DNA of 64,000 bases, taken from contig NZ_JACHTD010000005.1 of assembly GCF_014145665.1 (NCBI RefSeq), positions 124,001-188,000 of the forward strand, in the 5' to 3' direction. Under the pieces are notes generated by a model, which saw only the letters and a program-made list of their open reading frames with translations, did not search any database and was not told the origin of the DNA. The position numbers were made by a program, and so were the translations under genes. How positions within the stretch are numbered: the first letter of the stretch is position 1; each line of letters begins with the position of its first letter. This document shows, one piece after another, positions 25,945-33,400 of this stretch. Source of the stretch: Myroides sp. NP-2 (GTDB lineage Bacteria; Bacteroidota; Bacteroidia; Flavobacteriales; Flavobacteriaceae).

Positions 25945-26300
25945 AACATTACAATTTATATTATTCGATTATTATACTACATTATTTATGCCAAAATGGT
26001 AAGTATTGGCTATAAATGCGATCTTTTTCTAAACTCTTTATATTTTTTTACGCAACTTGCGTACTTTTTTCTGACTCTATCTCAGGGAAACCACGGTGTA
26101 GTGGCATTTTACTTTGCTGTTCTATCTGCTTCAAAAGGCAAAAAATGAAGAATGCACGCCTCTGAAATAGCTAGTAATAGTACGGCTACATCTACTTATT
26201 CTGCCGTGTTATACAAACATAGTTCTATTTATAGGAAATAATCCTACACCAATAACGCTAATAATGTCAAATATTACGTATTTTTAACACAAAATACGCT
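25945..26300. other. Divergent regulatory region
   Basis: 356 bases between the SDR gene and the AraC-type gene with no convincing gene; a plus-strand frame (25798-26148) is largely antisense to the SDR and looks spurious. It should hold both promoters. No clear TAnnTTTG box is apparent to me. Confidence 0.4.
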
Positions 26301-27128
26301 ATGTTTAAAAAAATAGATGAGAAAAAAGCAGTCATCCTCTACCAAGCGAATGCGTCTTTATCGGTTCCTCCATACTTTCGCATCCATTATCACCTGCATT
26401 TGTATTGCAACAAAGGGAGTATGCACTTTGTATTCAACAAGCAGCAATACCACTGTCGGCAAGGAGAATTTGCTTTTTGGCTAGCGGAGCAATCCATTGA
26501 GTTCTTGACGTTTTCGGCAGATTTCAACGCCACAATCTTATTGATTTCCAGAACTTTGGTCCTAGAAAACACCCCAAGCGTTAACCGCAAAATAAAAAGC
26601 ATCCTATACGCCAAAGAATACCCTATCCTTCACCCTTCCGCCCAAGACGAAAAGAGGATTATCTCGAGTTTTAAAACGCTATATGCTAAATCATTAGATA
26701 CCACGCATCACTTTTATCAGGAAGTATTAAATCTTCATATGCAACTATTTTTGTTGGAAATGTGGCATATTTTTGAGGGAGAATTAGGCAAACAAGAAAG
26801 CAATTTTCAAAGTGGCACACACTATATTCGATTTATTGAACTAGTTGAAAAACACTGTATCACACAAAGAAGCGTGCAGTTTTACAGCGATAGGTTATGT
26901 ATTACAGCTAAACACCTGAATCATATCTGTACGGTAAACACAGGGATCACCGCCTCTGAATGGATTAAACGCTATACTGAAGATTTAATCACGAAACTAT
27001 TGAATGACAAAACCCTAACTATTTCTGAAATCGCTGACAAAATGGAATTTTCGAGTCGATCTTTTTTTACTCGCTACGTAAAAAAACTACTCGGCTTAAC
27101 GCCAAGTCAGTACAGAAAACGCTTTTAA
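26301..27128 (+). CDS. AraC family transcriptional regulator
   Basis: A 275-aa regulator. The N-terminal part (about 1-150) is a cupin-like sensor region with HYHLHLYCNKGSMHF and FWLAEQSIEFLTF. The C-terminal part (about 185-275) is the double helix-turn-helix: SDRLCITAKHLNHICTVNTG, then TISEIADKMEFSSRSFFTRYVKK and the closing GLTPSQYRKRF. It is divergent from the SDR gene, the classic arrangement of AraC-family activator and target. The ligand is unknown. Confidence 0.9.
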   Translation: MFKKIDEKKAVILYQANASLSVPPYFRIHYHLHLYCNKGSMHFVFNKQQYHCRQGEFAFWLAEQSIEFLTFSADFNATILLISRTLVLENTPSVNRKIKSILYAKEYPILHPSAQDEKRIISSFKTLYAKSLDTTHHFYQEVLNLHMQLFLLEMWHIFEGELGKQESNFQSGTHYIRFIELVEKHCITQRSVQFYSDRLCITAKHLNHICTVNTGITASEWIKRYTEDLITKLLNDKTLTISEIADKMEFSSRSFFTRYVKKLLGLTPSQYRKRF

Positions 27129-27288
27129 CAGTGGATATACAAGCAGCGTATTTTACATTTTGAACACCTAATTCAGTATGGATATTCACTTCTTTTACCG
27201 CTCAAACTTTAATCTTTTATTAAAACTATACTTATATTCCTCGAAAGATGTAACTTTAACCAAGCAATTTTTTAAAAAAATAAATAGC

Positions 27289-27768
27289 ATGAAAAAAGCA
27301 ATTGGATTATTGGTTGTGTTTTTAGGTCTTACTACAGGAGCTTTAGCACAAAAAGTGGATGTATCTATTTTTCCAAAACCAGAAAAAGGATATAAACAAA
27401 TGGTTATTGAAGTACCACATTCAAAACTAGATAACTCCAAGAAGATTGAGTTTACTGTAGGTAAAATGATGGAAGTCGATGGTTGTAACCACTACGGATT
27501 AATGGGAACATTAGAGAAAAAAGACTTACAAGGTTGGGGGTATGACTACTATGTATTTGAATCGAAAGGAGATGTAGCTGCTACCCAAATGGGGTGTCCT
27601 GATGCTCCAAAACGCCATTTATACGTATCAAGTCAACCTGAAACAACGCGTTACAACGGAAGAATGCCAATCGTAATCTATGTACCTGAAGACTATGAAG
27701 TTCGCTTTAAAATATTCGTTGCGGATCAGGATGAATACGAAGCACAAGAAGTGCGCTGGAAAAAATAA
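27289..27768 (+). CDS. eco: Ecotin, serine protease inhibitor
   Basis: A 159-aa periplasmic inhibitor of trypsin-fold proteases. The signal peptide ends near ALAQ (residues 17-20). The ecotin core is clear: KGYKQMVIEVP, VGKMMEVDGCNHYG, LQGWGYDYYVFES, the reactive loop ATQMGCPD with the P1 Met and a conserved Cys, and RMPIVIYVPEDYEVRFKIF. The two Cys match the disulfide known in E. coli ecotin. I chose the ATG at 27289 since it begins a perfect signal peptide; a longer frame from 27178 adds unlikely sequence. Ecotins protect bacteria from host or predator proteases. Confidence 0.93.
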   Translation: MKKAIGLLVVFLGLTTGALAQKVDVSIFPKPEKGYKQMVIEVPHSKLDNSKKIEFTVGKMMEVDGCNHYGLMGTLEKKDLQGWGYDYYVFESKGDVAATQMGCPDAPKRHLYVSSQPETTRYNGRMPIVIYVPEDYEVRFKIFVADQDEYEAQEVRWKK

Positions 27769-28152
27769 AGACATCATTAGGCTGTTATCCACAGCTTGAC
27801 AAAGGAATAAAGTAGACCACATATACAACAGTATAGTGGTCTTTTTTTTGGTAATTTCATTTTCCTCCTATTGATTTGCTTGCTTAGTAACGAAAAAACA
27901 ACCGTTATTGTTTGGGATGTATTCTACTGCAAGCGGTTCTCCTTCCCCTATTTATATCTTAAATTTTTGCTCATACGAAAAAACATTTGCAAATAACAAG
28001 GCAGACTTCCTTTCTTTATTCTAAATAATAAAATACCTTTATGGGCGCAATATGTCGTTTTGCTAAGCAAAGAGTAGTCCAGGGTCAAGGAAAAAGCCAT
28101 GGCCTCCGCAAATGAAACCATCAACCAAGATCACTTGTAAAAACTAGTTGTA
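27769..28152. other. Gene-free stretch before a sensor kinase
   Basis: After the ecotin terminator there is no intact gene in the remaining ~300 bases. A response regulator would be expected here in front of the kinase, but none can be read in any frame. Confidence 0.5.
27814..27848 (+). terminator. Terminator of ecotin
   Basis: AGACCACATATAC (27814-27826) pairs with GTATAGTGGTCT (27831-27842) with one bulged A, followed by T8. Confidence 0.85.
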
Positions 28153-29511
28153 ATGAAAATTCGCACCCGCTTATCTCTTCAATTCATTGGTTTATTTGCC
28201 ATTCTACTTTCTATTGTACTTATTGCGATTTACGTCGTAGTGGCGAATCACTGGCAAAAAAACTTTTTCAAGCAATTGGAAGATCGAGCTTATATAGTGG
28301 GACACAACTATTTAGCCGAAGACAACTTTACTTTTACCGAGTTTCAAGAAGTTTTGCGCAAATTTCCCCGCACACTTCCCAAAGAACAAATACGCATTTA
28401 CACCCTTGACTTTAATCCAATTTTCATTGCTGAAGAAGACCTAAAGTGGAACAAAGATATTCTACAAGCCGTCGTCGATGAAAACAAAGTGTGGTTTAAA
28501 CAAGGAGATGAATATGTTTTTGGAGTCTTGTATAAGGATAATTCTGGCAATTATATTGTCATGGCAAAGGCCGTTGATCAAACGGGACTCGATGCCTTAA
28601 AACAGTTGCGCTCCATCATGTTGATTAGCTTATTGATTGCACTATTCATCACCTTTATGCTCTCACGCCTGTTTGCAGAATCGTTTTTACACCCCATCAA
28701 AAATATCATTAATCACGTTCAATCTAGAAATGTAGATACTTTAGCAGAGCCTCTTTCTACTGCTGAGATGTCTAAAGATGAAATACGATCGTTGAGCGAA
28801 GCTATTAATACCTTATTCGAGCGCTTACACGAATCCTTTGAAAACCAAAAGGCTTTTATTGCTCACGCCTCACACGAACTTAAAACACCGATAGCAGCAA
28901 TTCTAGGGACAGCTGAAATTGCTTTAACCCAAGACCGCTCCCAAAAGGAGTATAAAGAAACGCTTCAGTCCATCATTCAAGATACAATTTACACCGATCA
29001 AATTATAAACAACCTGCTGACATTAGCAAAGTTAGATCAAAACAACCACAACTTCTCCACGCTTGATTTTGAGCACTTTTGGTGGCAAACCACTGATAGC
29101 TTACTGATACACCACAAAGATTTAAAGCTAAATTTTGTGGTTAAAACTGCGGAAGAACTGCATAAGCTCCACATAAAGGGCAATCAACAACTGTTGAGTT
29201 TAGCCCTATCCAATGTAATTCTAAATGCCGATAAATTCTCTTTTAATCAACCAGTTGATCTCATTCTTGATACTACGTCTACCGCTATTATCATCCAAAT
29301 CAAAGATTATGGCATAGGTATTACAGCAGAAGACTTGGAAAAACTAACCTTGCCTTTCTATCGATCTTCCAATGCTTTGCCTATTCAAGGAACAGGATTA
29401 GGCTTATCTTTAGCCTGGAAGATAATCAATCTCCACCATGGACATTTGATTATTGAGTCTCAATTGGGACAGTATACCCAAGTGACCATTCAATTGCCTA
29501 AGGAACTGTAA
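28153..29511 (+). CDS. Membrane sensor histidine kinase (orphan)
   Basis: A 452-aa kinase. Transmembrane helix 1 (about 10-31), a periplasmic sensor region (about 32-153), transmembrane helix 2 (about 154-174) and a HAMP linker lead to the HisKA domain with the phosphoacceptor in HASHELKTP (His241) and the HATPase domain with SNVILNADKFSF (N box), KDYGIGI and GTGLGLSLAW. The length is normal. No response regulator is adjacent on either side, so its partner is encoded elsewhere. It is followed after an (AAC)8 tract by a second, unrelated kinase. Confidence 0.92.
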   Translation: MKIRTRLSLQFIGLFAILLSIVLIAIYVVVANHWQKNFFKQLEDRAYIVGHNYLAEDNFTFTEFQEVLRKFPRTLPKEQIRIYTLDFNPIFIAEEDLKWNKDILQAVVDENKVWFKQGDEYVFGVLYKDNSGNYIVMAKAVDQTGLDALKQLRSIMLISLLIALFITFMLSRLFAESFLHPIKNIINHVQSRNVDTLAEPLSTAEMSKDEIRSLSEAINTLFERLHESFENQKAFIAHASHELKTPIAAILGTAEIALTQDRSQKEYKETLQSIIQDTIYTDQIINNLLTLAKLDQNNHNFSTLDFEHFWWQTTDSLLIHHKDLKLNFVVKTAEELHKLHIKGNQQLLSLALSNVILNADKFSFNQPVDLILDTTSTAIIIQIKDYGIGITAEDLEKLTLPFYRSSNALPIQGTGLGLSLAWKIINLHHGHLIIESQLGQYTQVTIQLPKEL

Positions 29512-29536
29512 ACAACAACAACAACAACAACAACAA
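29511..29536 (+). repeat. (AAC)8 microsatellite between two kinase genes
   Basis: A 26-base run of AAC units starts at the last base of the stop codon of the first kinase gene and ends 7 bases before the ATG of the second, so it spans the translation-initiation region. Change in unit number by slippage could tune expression of the second gene. Confidence 0.85.
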
Positions 29537-29542
29537 TTTTAT

Positions 29543-31564
29543 ATGACTTATAAGAAGCGACTGTACTCACTATATTTACTTGTATCGTCTTTACTGCTAC
29601 TAAGCAGTAGCTGTCAGCATAAGCAGAGCCAACACCAGACCGATTTAGACAATCTTTATGCCTTTAAGCGAACAACTGTTCAAAAGGACAGCATTTCAAA
29701 AAAATACGAAGCTGCTGTAGCAGCACTACTTCAGTCAAAAGATCAACCACGCGAAGAGGTTGACCGCTTGCTCGATCGCATGCGTTGGAGCAGTAATACC
29801 AACGCGTTCTTTGCGCTTTCAGATCTTGCCGAAAAACAGGCTGTAAAACAAAAAGACTATACGCGTTTGGCTGATATTTACGAAAACATTGCCGTTTTTT
29901 ATCACGACAATCAACAACTCGATAGCGTATATGCGTATTACTTAAAGGCAGAGCGCTTTTATGGAAAAAGCGGGGATAGTTTGGGCCTAGCTGAAAACAT
30001 CTATTACCAAGCCAGATTGTTGTATGAAGTAGGATTCCACAAAGAGTCAGAAAACAAGTTATATCAAGCACTCAAGCTACTTAAAAAAACACCTGATCAC
30101 CCGATTCACATTGAGGCTAATCAGTTGAAGACCTTTTATACAACAGATCTTTTCAACAATCCTCAAGCCCTTCAGACGATGCTAGAGACCTATGAAACGC
30201 TGAAAAAAGACGAAGGTCGCTATGCAACTTTACCAGAAAAAAAGTACAATATGGCGATGTCTAACTTATTGGGTAATATAGCGTTGTATTACGAAGAGCT
30301 CAATCAATTAGAAAAGGCAGAAACCTTTGCTCTACAAGCCCTTGAATACTATCACAAAAGTAGTGCACCCAAACAACTATTTGCCCACCTTCATACGACC
30401 TATCACCTCACCCGTTATCAACAAGGTAAAGAAGAGGATATTATTGCCCGTCTATTAGAATCATACGAGATATACAACAAGCTCAATCACCCGTTTTACT
30501 CCGTGGATATTTGTGGTCATATTGCCGATATCTACTTGGACTTAGGCCAACGCTCAGCATCGTTACACTGGTTAAAAAAAGCGTACGACTTGACCGATGA
30601 AAACAATTTGTACACCAAAAAGAAAGCGATTCTACAAAAGCTCCTACTCTTCCACGCAGATCAACAAACGGCAGAACTAATCAAAGAATTTGTCGACCTC
30701 TCTGCCCTATTAGAGGATACTCATTTGGAAACCAAAGGGAAATTTGCCAAAATTGAATACAATTCATTCTTGTTGGAACAAGAAAATGAAACTTTAAAGC
30801 AAAAAATATACCTAATCTACCTCAGCGCATTTATTGTTATCGGCAGTTTGCTGTTTTTCTTACTTTGGTTTAGACTAAAATCCAAGAATAGGGAACTGAT
30901 TCACACCAATAGCGAAAAATCTAAAAACGAGCGAATTTTAAACTTGCTAATTGAAAATAATACGATTGAGAATGACACCATATTAAAAGAGCGAAATCGA
31001 ATTGCTAAAGACTTACACGATGGGGTAATCAACAGCATATTCACTTTGCGTTTCAATACTCAATTACTCGAAATACCCAATAAAACACTAAAGAGTATGT
31101 TGGTCGATGAATTGGTAAATTTAGAAAATACCATTCGAGAGATTTCACATTCCTTTTCACAGAAAAATCGATTCCAAAACAAGTCGTTTGAGAATTTATT
31201 AAGTGAATTAGTGAACAAACAAAAGAATAAAAACAAAACCGTTTTTTCTTTTTCTATTGAAAACCAATTGTGTTTAGAACAACTAACTACCCTTCAAAAA
31301 GTTAATATTTATCAGATTATTCAAGAAGCTTTTCAAAATGTCAACAAGCACGCCCAGGCGAGCAGCTGTCAGTTAAGGGTATATACAGATGCCTATCACC
31401 TTTATTTTGAAGTTAAAGACAATGGTTTAGGAATTGGGAAGTCGATCCATCGCGGGATAGGTTTAACGAATATGAAAGAACGAGCAGAGCTCATTGACGC
31501 AGTTTTACAAATCCACTCTAATCCCAAACAAGGAACGACAATTTTGTTGCAATTAGACAACTAA
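29543..31564 (+). CDS. TPR-sensor histidine kinase of the NarL/LuxR class (orphan)
   Basis: A 673-aa lipoprotein-like kinase. The N-terminus has a signal with lipobox LSSSC (Cys near residue 24). Residues about 60-400 are helical TPR-type repeats, for example LGNIALYYEELNQLEKAETFALQALEYY. One transmembrane helix (about 425-445) is followed by a coiled coil, the HisKA_3 motif RNRIAKDLHDGVI with His492, and an HATPase domain with EAFQNVNKHA, DNGLGIG and GIGLTNMKERAELI. TPR-HisKA_3 proteins of Bacteroidota normally pair with LuxR-type regulators, but none is nearby. The gene is in line with the preceding kinase. Confidence 0.9.
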   Translation: MTYKKRLYSLYLLVSSLLLLSSSCQHKQSQHQTDLDNLYAFKRTTVQKDSISKKYEAAVAALLQSKDQPREEVDRLLDRMRWSSNTNAFFALSDLAEKQAVKQKDYTRLADIYENIAVFYHDNQQLDSVYAYYLKAERFYGKSGDSLGLAENIYYQARLLYEVGFHKESENKLYQALKLLKKTPDHPIHIEANQLKTFYTTDLFNNPQALQTMLETYETLKKDEGRYATLPEKKYNMAMSNLLGNIALYYEELNQLEKAETFALQALEYYHKSSAPKQLFAHLHTTYHLTRYQQGKEEDIIARLLESYEIYNKLNHPFYSVDICGHIADIYLDLGQRSASLHWLKKAYDLTDENNLYTKKKAILQKLLLFHADQQTAELIKEFVDLSALLEDTHLETKGKFAKIEYNSFLLEQENETLKQKIYLIYLSAFIVIGSLLFFLLWFRLKSKNRELIHTNSEKSKNERILNLLIENNTIENDTILKERNRIAKDLHDGVINSIFTLRFNTQLLEIPNKTLKSMLVDELVNLENTIREISHSFSQKNRFQNKSFENLLSELVNKQKNKNKTVFSFSIENQLCLEQLTTLQKVNIYQIIQEAFQNVNKHAQASSCQLRVYTDAYHLYFEVKDNGLGIGKSIHRGIGLTNMKERAELIDAVLQIHSNPKQGTTILLQLDN

Positions 31565-31596
31565 TTTGTCTATATCTCGTTGATTGGTAGGTACAT

Positions 31597-31644
31597 GAAT
31601 AGATTCAAGTATAGTGGCGTCTGCCAACATACTTGAATCTATTC
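31597..31644. terminator. Bidirectional terminator after the kinase gene
   Basis: A perfect 16-bp stem (31597-31612 with 31629-31644) and a 16-base loop lie between convergent genes, overlapping neither beyond the very end. Confidence 0.7.
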
Positions 31645-31646
31645 AA

Positions 31647-32144
31647 CTAAAACACGTGCAAAGCGATGTGTGCACAAGCTTCAGCATCAGCTAGCGCATG
31701 GTGGTGGTTGTCCAATTTGAATCCCAAATATTGGGATACCGTATCGAGCTTGTGATTGGGTAATGACGGAAATAGACGCTTAGATGTGCGAAAAGTACAA
31801 TAAAACGGATTTTGGTGAACTGGCAAATTGTAGCTCGCTAACACGGCTTTGAGGCAACTTTGATCAAAAGCACTATTGTGCGCAACTAGAGGCAAGTCTT
31901 TAATGCGGTCGAGCAAATACTCCCACAATTCAGGAAATTCTGCTGCTTGAGCTGTATCCTTTTGCGTTAAGCCGTGCACTTTGGTATTCCAATAGCTATA
32001 AAAATTGGGCGTCGGTTTTATTAATTCGTAGTATTTATCAACGATTTGTCTGTCTTCAACAAAGACCAATCCAACACTACAGACACTACTTCTATGCTGA
32101 TTGGCAGTTTCAAAGTCTAAAGCAACAAAAGAATTCATTTTCAC
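31647..32144 (-). CDS. DnaQ-like 3'-5' exonuclease
   Basis: A 165-aa DEDDh exonuclease domain protein. Exo I is FVALDFETA (Asp, Glu), Exo II is VAHNSAFDQSCL (Asp), and Exo III is NHHHALADAEACAHI (His, Asp). These acidic residues bind the two catalytic metals. It resembles stand-alone exonuclease proteins similar to the epsilon subunit of DNA polymerase III. A TACCTTTG promoter element lies 18 bases upstream of the start. Confidence 0.9.
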   Translation of the reverse strand: MKMNSFVALDFETANQHRSSVCSVGLVFVEDRQIVDKYYELIKPTPNFYSYWNTKVHGLTQKDTAQAAEFPELWEYLLDRIKDLPLVAHNSAFDQSCLKAVLASYNLPVHQNPFYCTFRTSKRLFPSLPNHKLDTVSQYLGFKLDNHHHALADAEACAHIALHVF

Positions 32145-32161
32145 TTATCTTGGTTTAGGTA

Positions 32162-32169
32162 CAAAGGTA
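32162..32169 (-). promoter_or_regulatory. -7 promoter element of the exonuclease gene
   Basis: TACCTTTG on the minus strand, 18 bases before the start codon at 32144. Confidence 0.5.
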
Positions 32170-32187
32170 CAGTTTTGAACAAAAAAA

Positions 32188-32214
32188 AGCCTTTTATTCA
32201 GAGAATAAAAGGCT
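32188..32214 (-). terminator. Terminator of the CBS-domain gene
   Basis: A 12-bp stem AGCCTTTTATTC / GAATAAAAGGCT followed by T8 on the minus strand, about 23 bases after the CBS gene stop. Confidence 0.85.
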
Positions 32215-32236
32215 AAAAAGCAAAACTCATCTACCA

Positions 32237-32653
32237 TTAATACTGTGCGATTAAATAATTAATGAGGTCTGTCGTTGTAACAATTCCAACCAAGGTTTTG
32301 TTTTTATCTACCACGGGTAAGGAGTGGAATTGTTGGTTAACTAATAATTCGGCTACTTCTTTAATTGTTGTTTCATCGTCTACTACGATGGGGTTAGCGG
32401 TCATAATATCTTCTAATTGATAAGCGTCATAAATCGCGTTAATCGCTTCAGCATCCATTTCTGCCGTACTATATCCGATTTTTAAAATATCATTGCTCGA
32501 AATAATCCCCACCAGCTGCTCACCTTCTACTACGGGAATATGTCGAATCTTATAATCGGTAAATAGTTGATTTACTTCGCTTATTTTTTTTGTAGGAGGT
32601 ACGGCGATTAATACCTTTGTCATAATTTGTGATACGGGCACTCTTTGTTTCAT
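32237..32653 (-). CDS. CBS-domain protein
   Basis: A 138-aa protein made of two CBS domains and nothing else: VSQIMTKVLIAVPPTKKISEVNQLF ... HIPVVEGEQLVGIISSNDIL, then DIMTANPIVVDDETTIKEVAELL ... HSLPVVDKNKTLVGIVTTTDLINYL. Such pairs form a Bateman module that binds adenosine nucleotides. It probably works as a cytosolic energy sensor on an unknown partner. Confidence 0.92.
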   Translation of the reverse strand: MKQRVPVSQIMTKVLIAVPPTKKISEVNQLFTDYKIRHIPVVEGEQLVGIISSNDILKIGYSTAEMDAEAINAIYDAYQLEDIMTANPIVVDDETTIKEVAELLVNQQFHSLPVVDKNKTLVGIVTTTDLINYLIAQY

Positions 32654-32806
32654 AGCTTTCTATTTTGTTTAGTTAAAGTTCCGCTTCTTTTTTTTGTAAA
32701 GAGATGATACATAACAGCTTTATACACAAAATATTTTCGTATCTTATAGTACTGTAGCCATTTTATCCTAAACCAATTAAGGAAGAGCAATACCGATGCC
32801 CTCTTG

Positions 32807-32871
32807 TTATAGTTTGGAAGGATTCACGCCAAATCGCTGCTTAAAGGCATGGGAAAAGTGAGCAACGGTTT
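32807..32871 (-). pseudogene. AraC-family C-terminal remnant
   Basis: The minus strand encodes AHFSHAFKQRFGVNPSKL followed by a stop, the exact pattern of the end of the second helix-turn-helix of AraC regulators. An in-frame stop lies just upstream, so only about 20 residues remain. Confidence 0.6.
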
Positions 32872-32965
32872 ACAAACTTACTTCAAAAGCTCAGTGCTGT
32901 TAAATGATTCTTATTATTTACTTCGAATGACAAGGTGTGTGCCCTTACACCCCGAGAATAAACAG

Positions 32966-32973
32966 TATCTTTG
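32966..32973 (+). promoter_or_regulatory. -7 promoter element of the VF530 gene
   Basis: TATCTTTG fits TAnnTTTG and lies 16 bases before the ATG at 32990, so a longer frame starting at 32849 would be upstream of transcription. Confidence 0.6.
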
Positions 32974-32989
32974 CATAAAAACAGGTTTT

Positions 32990-33226
32990 ATGGAGACGTC
33001 AAAAGATCCTTTACACGGGAAGAAGCTCGCGGATATTTTAGAAGAATTAGTAGATTACTATCAAGGTTTTGAAGGCTTGAGCAAAGAGATCAATATTCGA
33101 TGTTTCACCCATGATCCCAGTATAAACTCCTCCTTGAAGTTTTTGAGAAAAACCCCATGGGCAAGAGAAAAAACGGAAAGCTTATACCTGTATGTACTCC
33201 GCCAGAAAGCGAAAAAAAAGTCCTAG
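32990..33226 (+). CDS. VF530-family DNA-binding protein (DUF2132)
   Basis: A 78-aa small basic protein matching the VF530 family almost throughout: DPLHGKKLADILEELVDYY, INIRCFTHDPSINSSLKFLRKTPWARE and a C-terminal helix with YLYVLRQ. VF530 of Vibrio fischeri has a DNA-binding fold; the role is unknown. I chose the ATG at 32990 because the family begins here and a promoter element sits 16 bases upstream; the longer frame from 32849 includes antisense of an AraC remnant. Confidence 0.88.
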   Translation: METSKDPLHGKKLADILEELVDYYQGFEGLSKEINIRCFTHDPSINSSLKFLRKTPWAREKTESLYLYVLRQKAKKKS

Positions 33227-33400
33227 GACATACGATTCCTCTAGCCTAAGATGCAATAGGGCCTAGTTCCACCTCCAATATGAGGATATGGGCTTGTTCT
33301 ACCTGTTGTTTTCTCTTTTTTACTAATTCTGCTACACTCCTGTGGTTTTGTTTAGTAGAAGTACAAAAGTACTTTTTTCAGTTTCAACTGCGCAAACTCC

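Larger units (their letters stand above)
32654..32989. other. Gene-free stretch with AraC remnant and promoter
   Basis: 336 bases without an intact gene. The minus strand keeps the last ~20 codons of an AraC-type regulator (32807-32871). The promoter of the VF530 gene is at its right end. Confidence 0.55.

Noticed and set aside
25798..26148. Cys/Phe-rich plus-strand frame upstream of the AraC-type gene
   Set aside because: More than a third is antisense to the SDR, and the amino-acid composition is unlike a real protein.
27850..28152. Hidden response regulator before the sensor kinase
   Set aside because: No receiver or DNA-binding motif can be read in any frame; only short interrupted frames exist.
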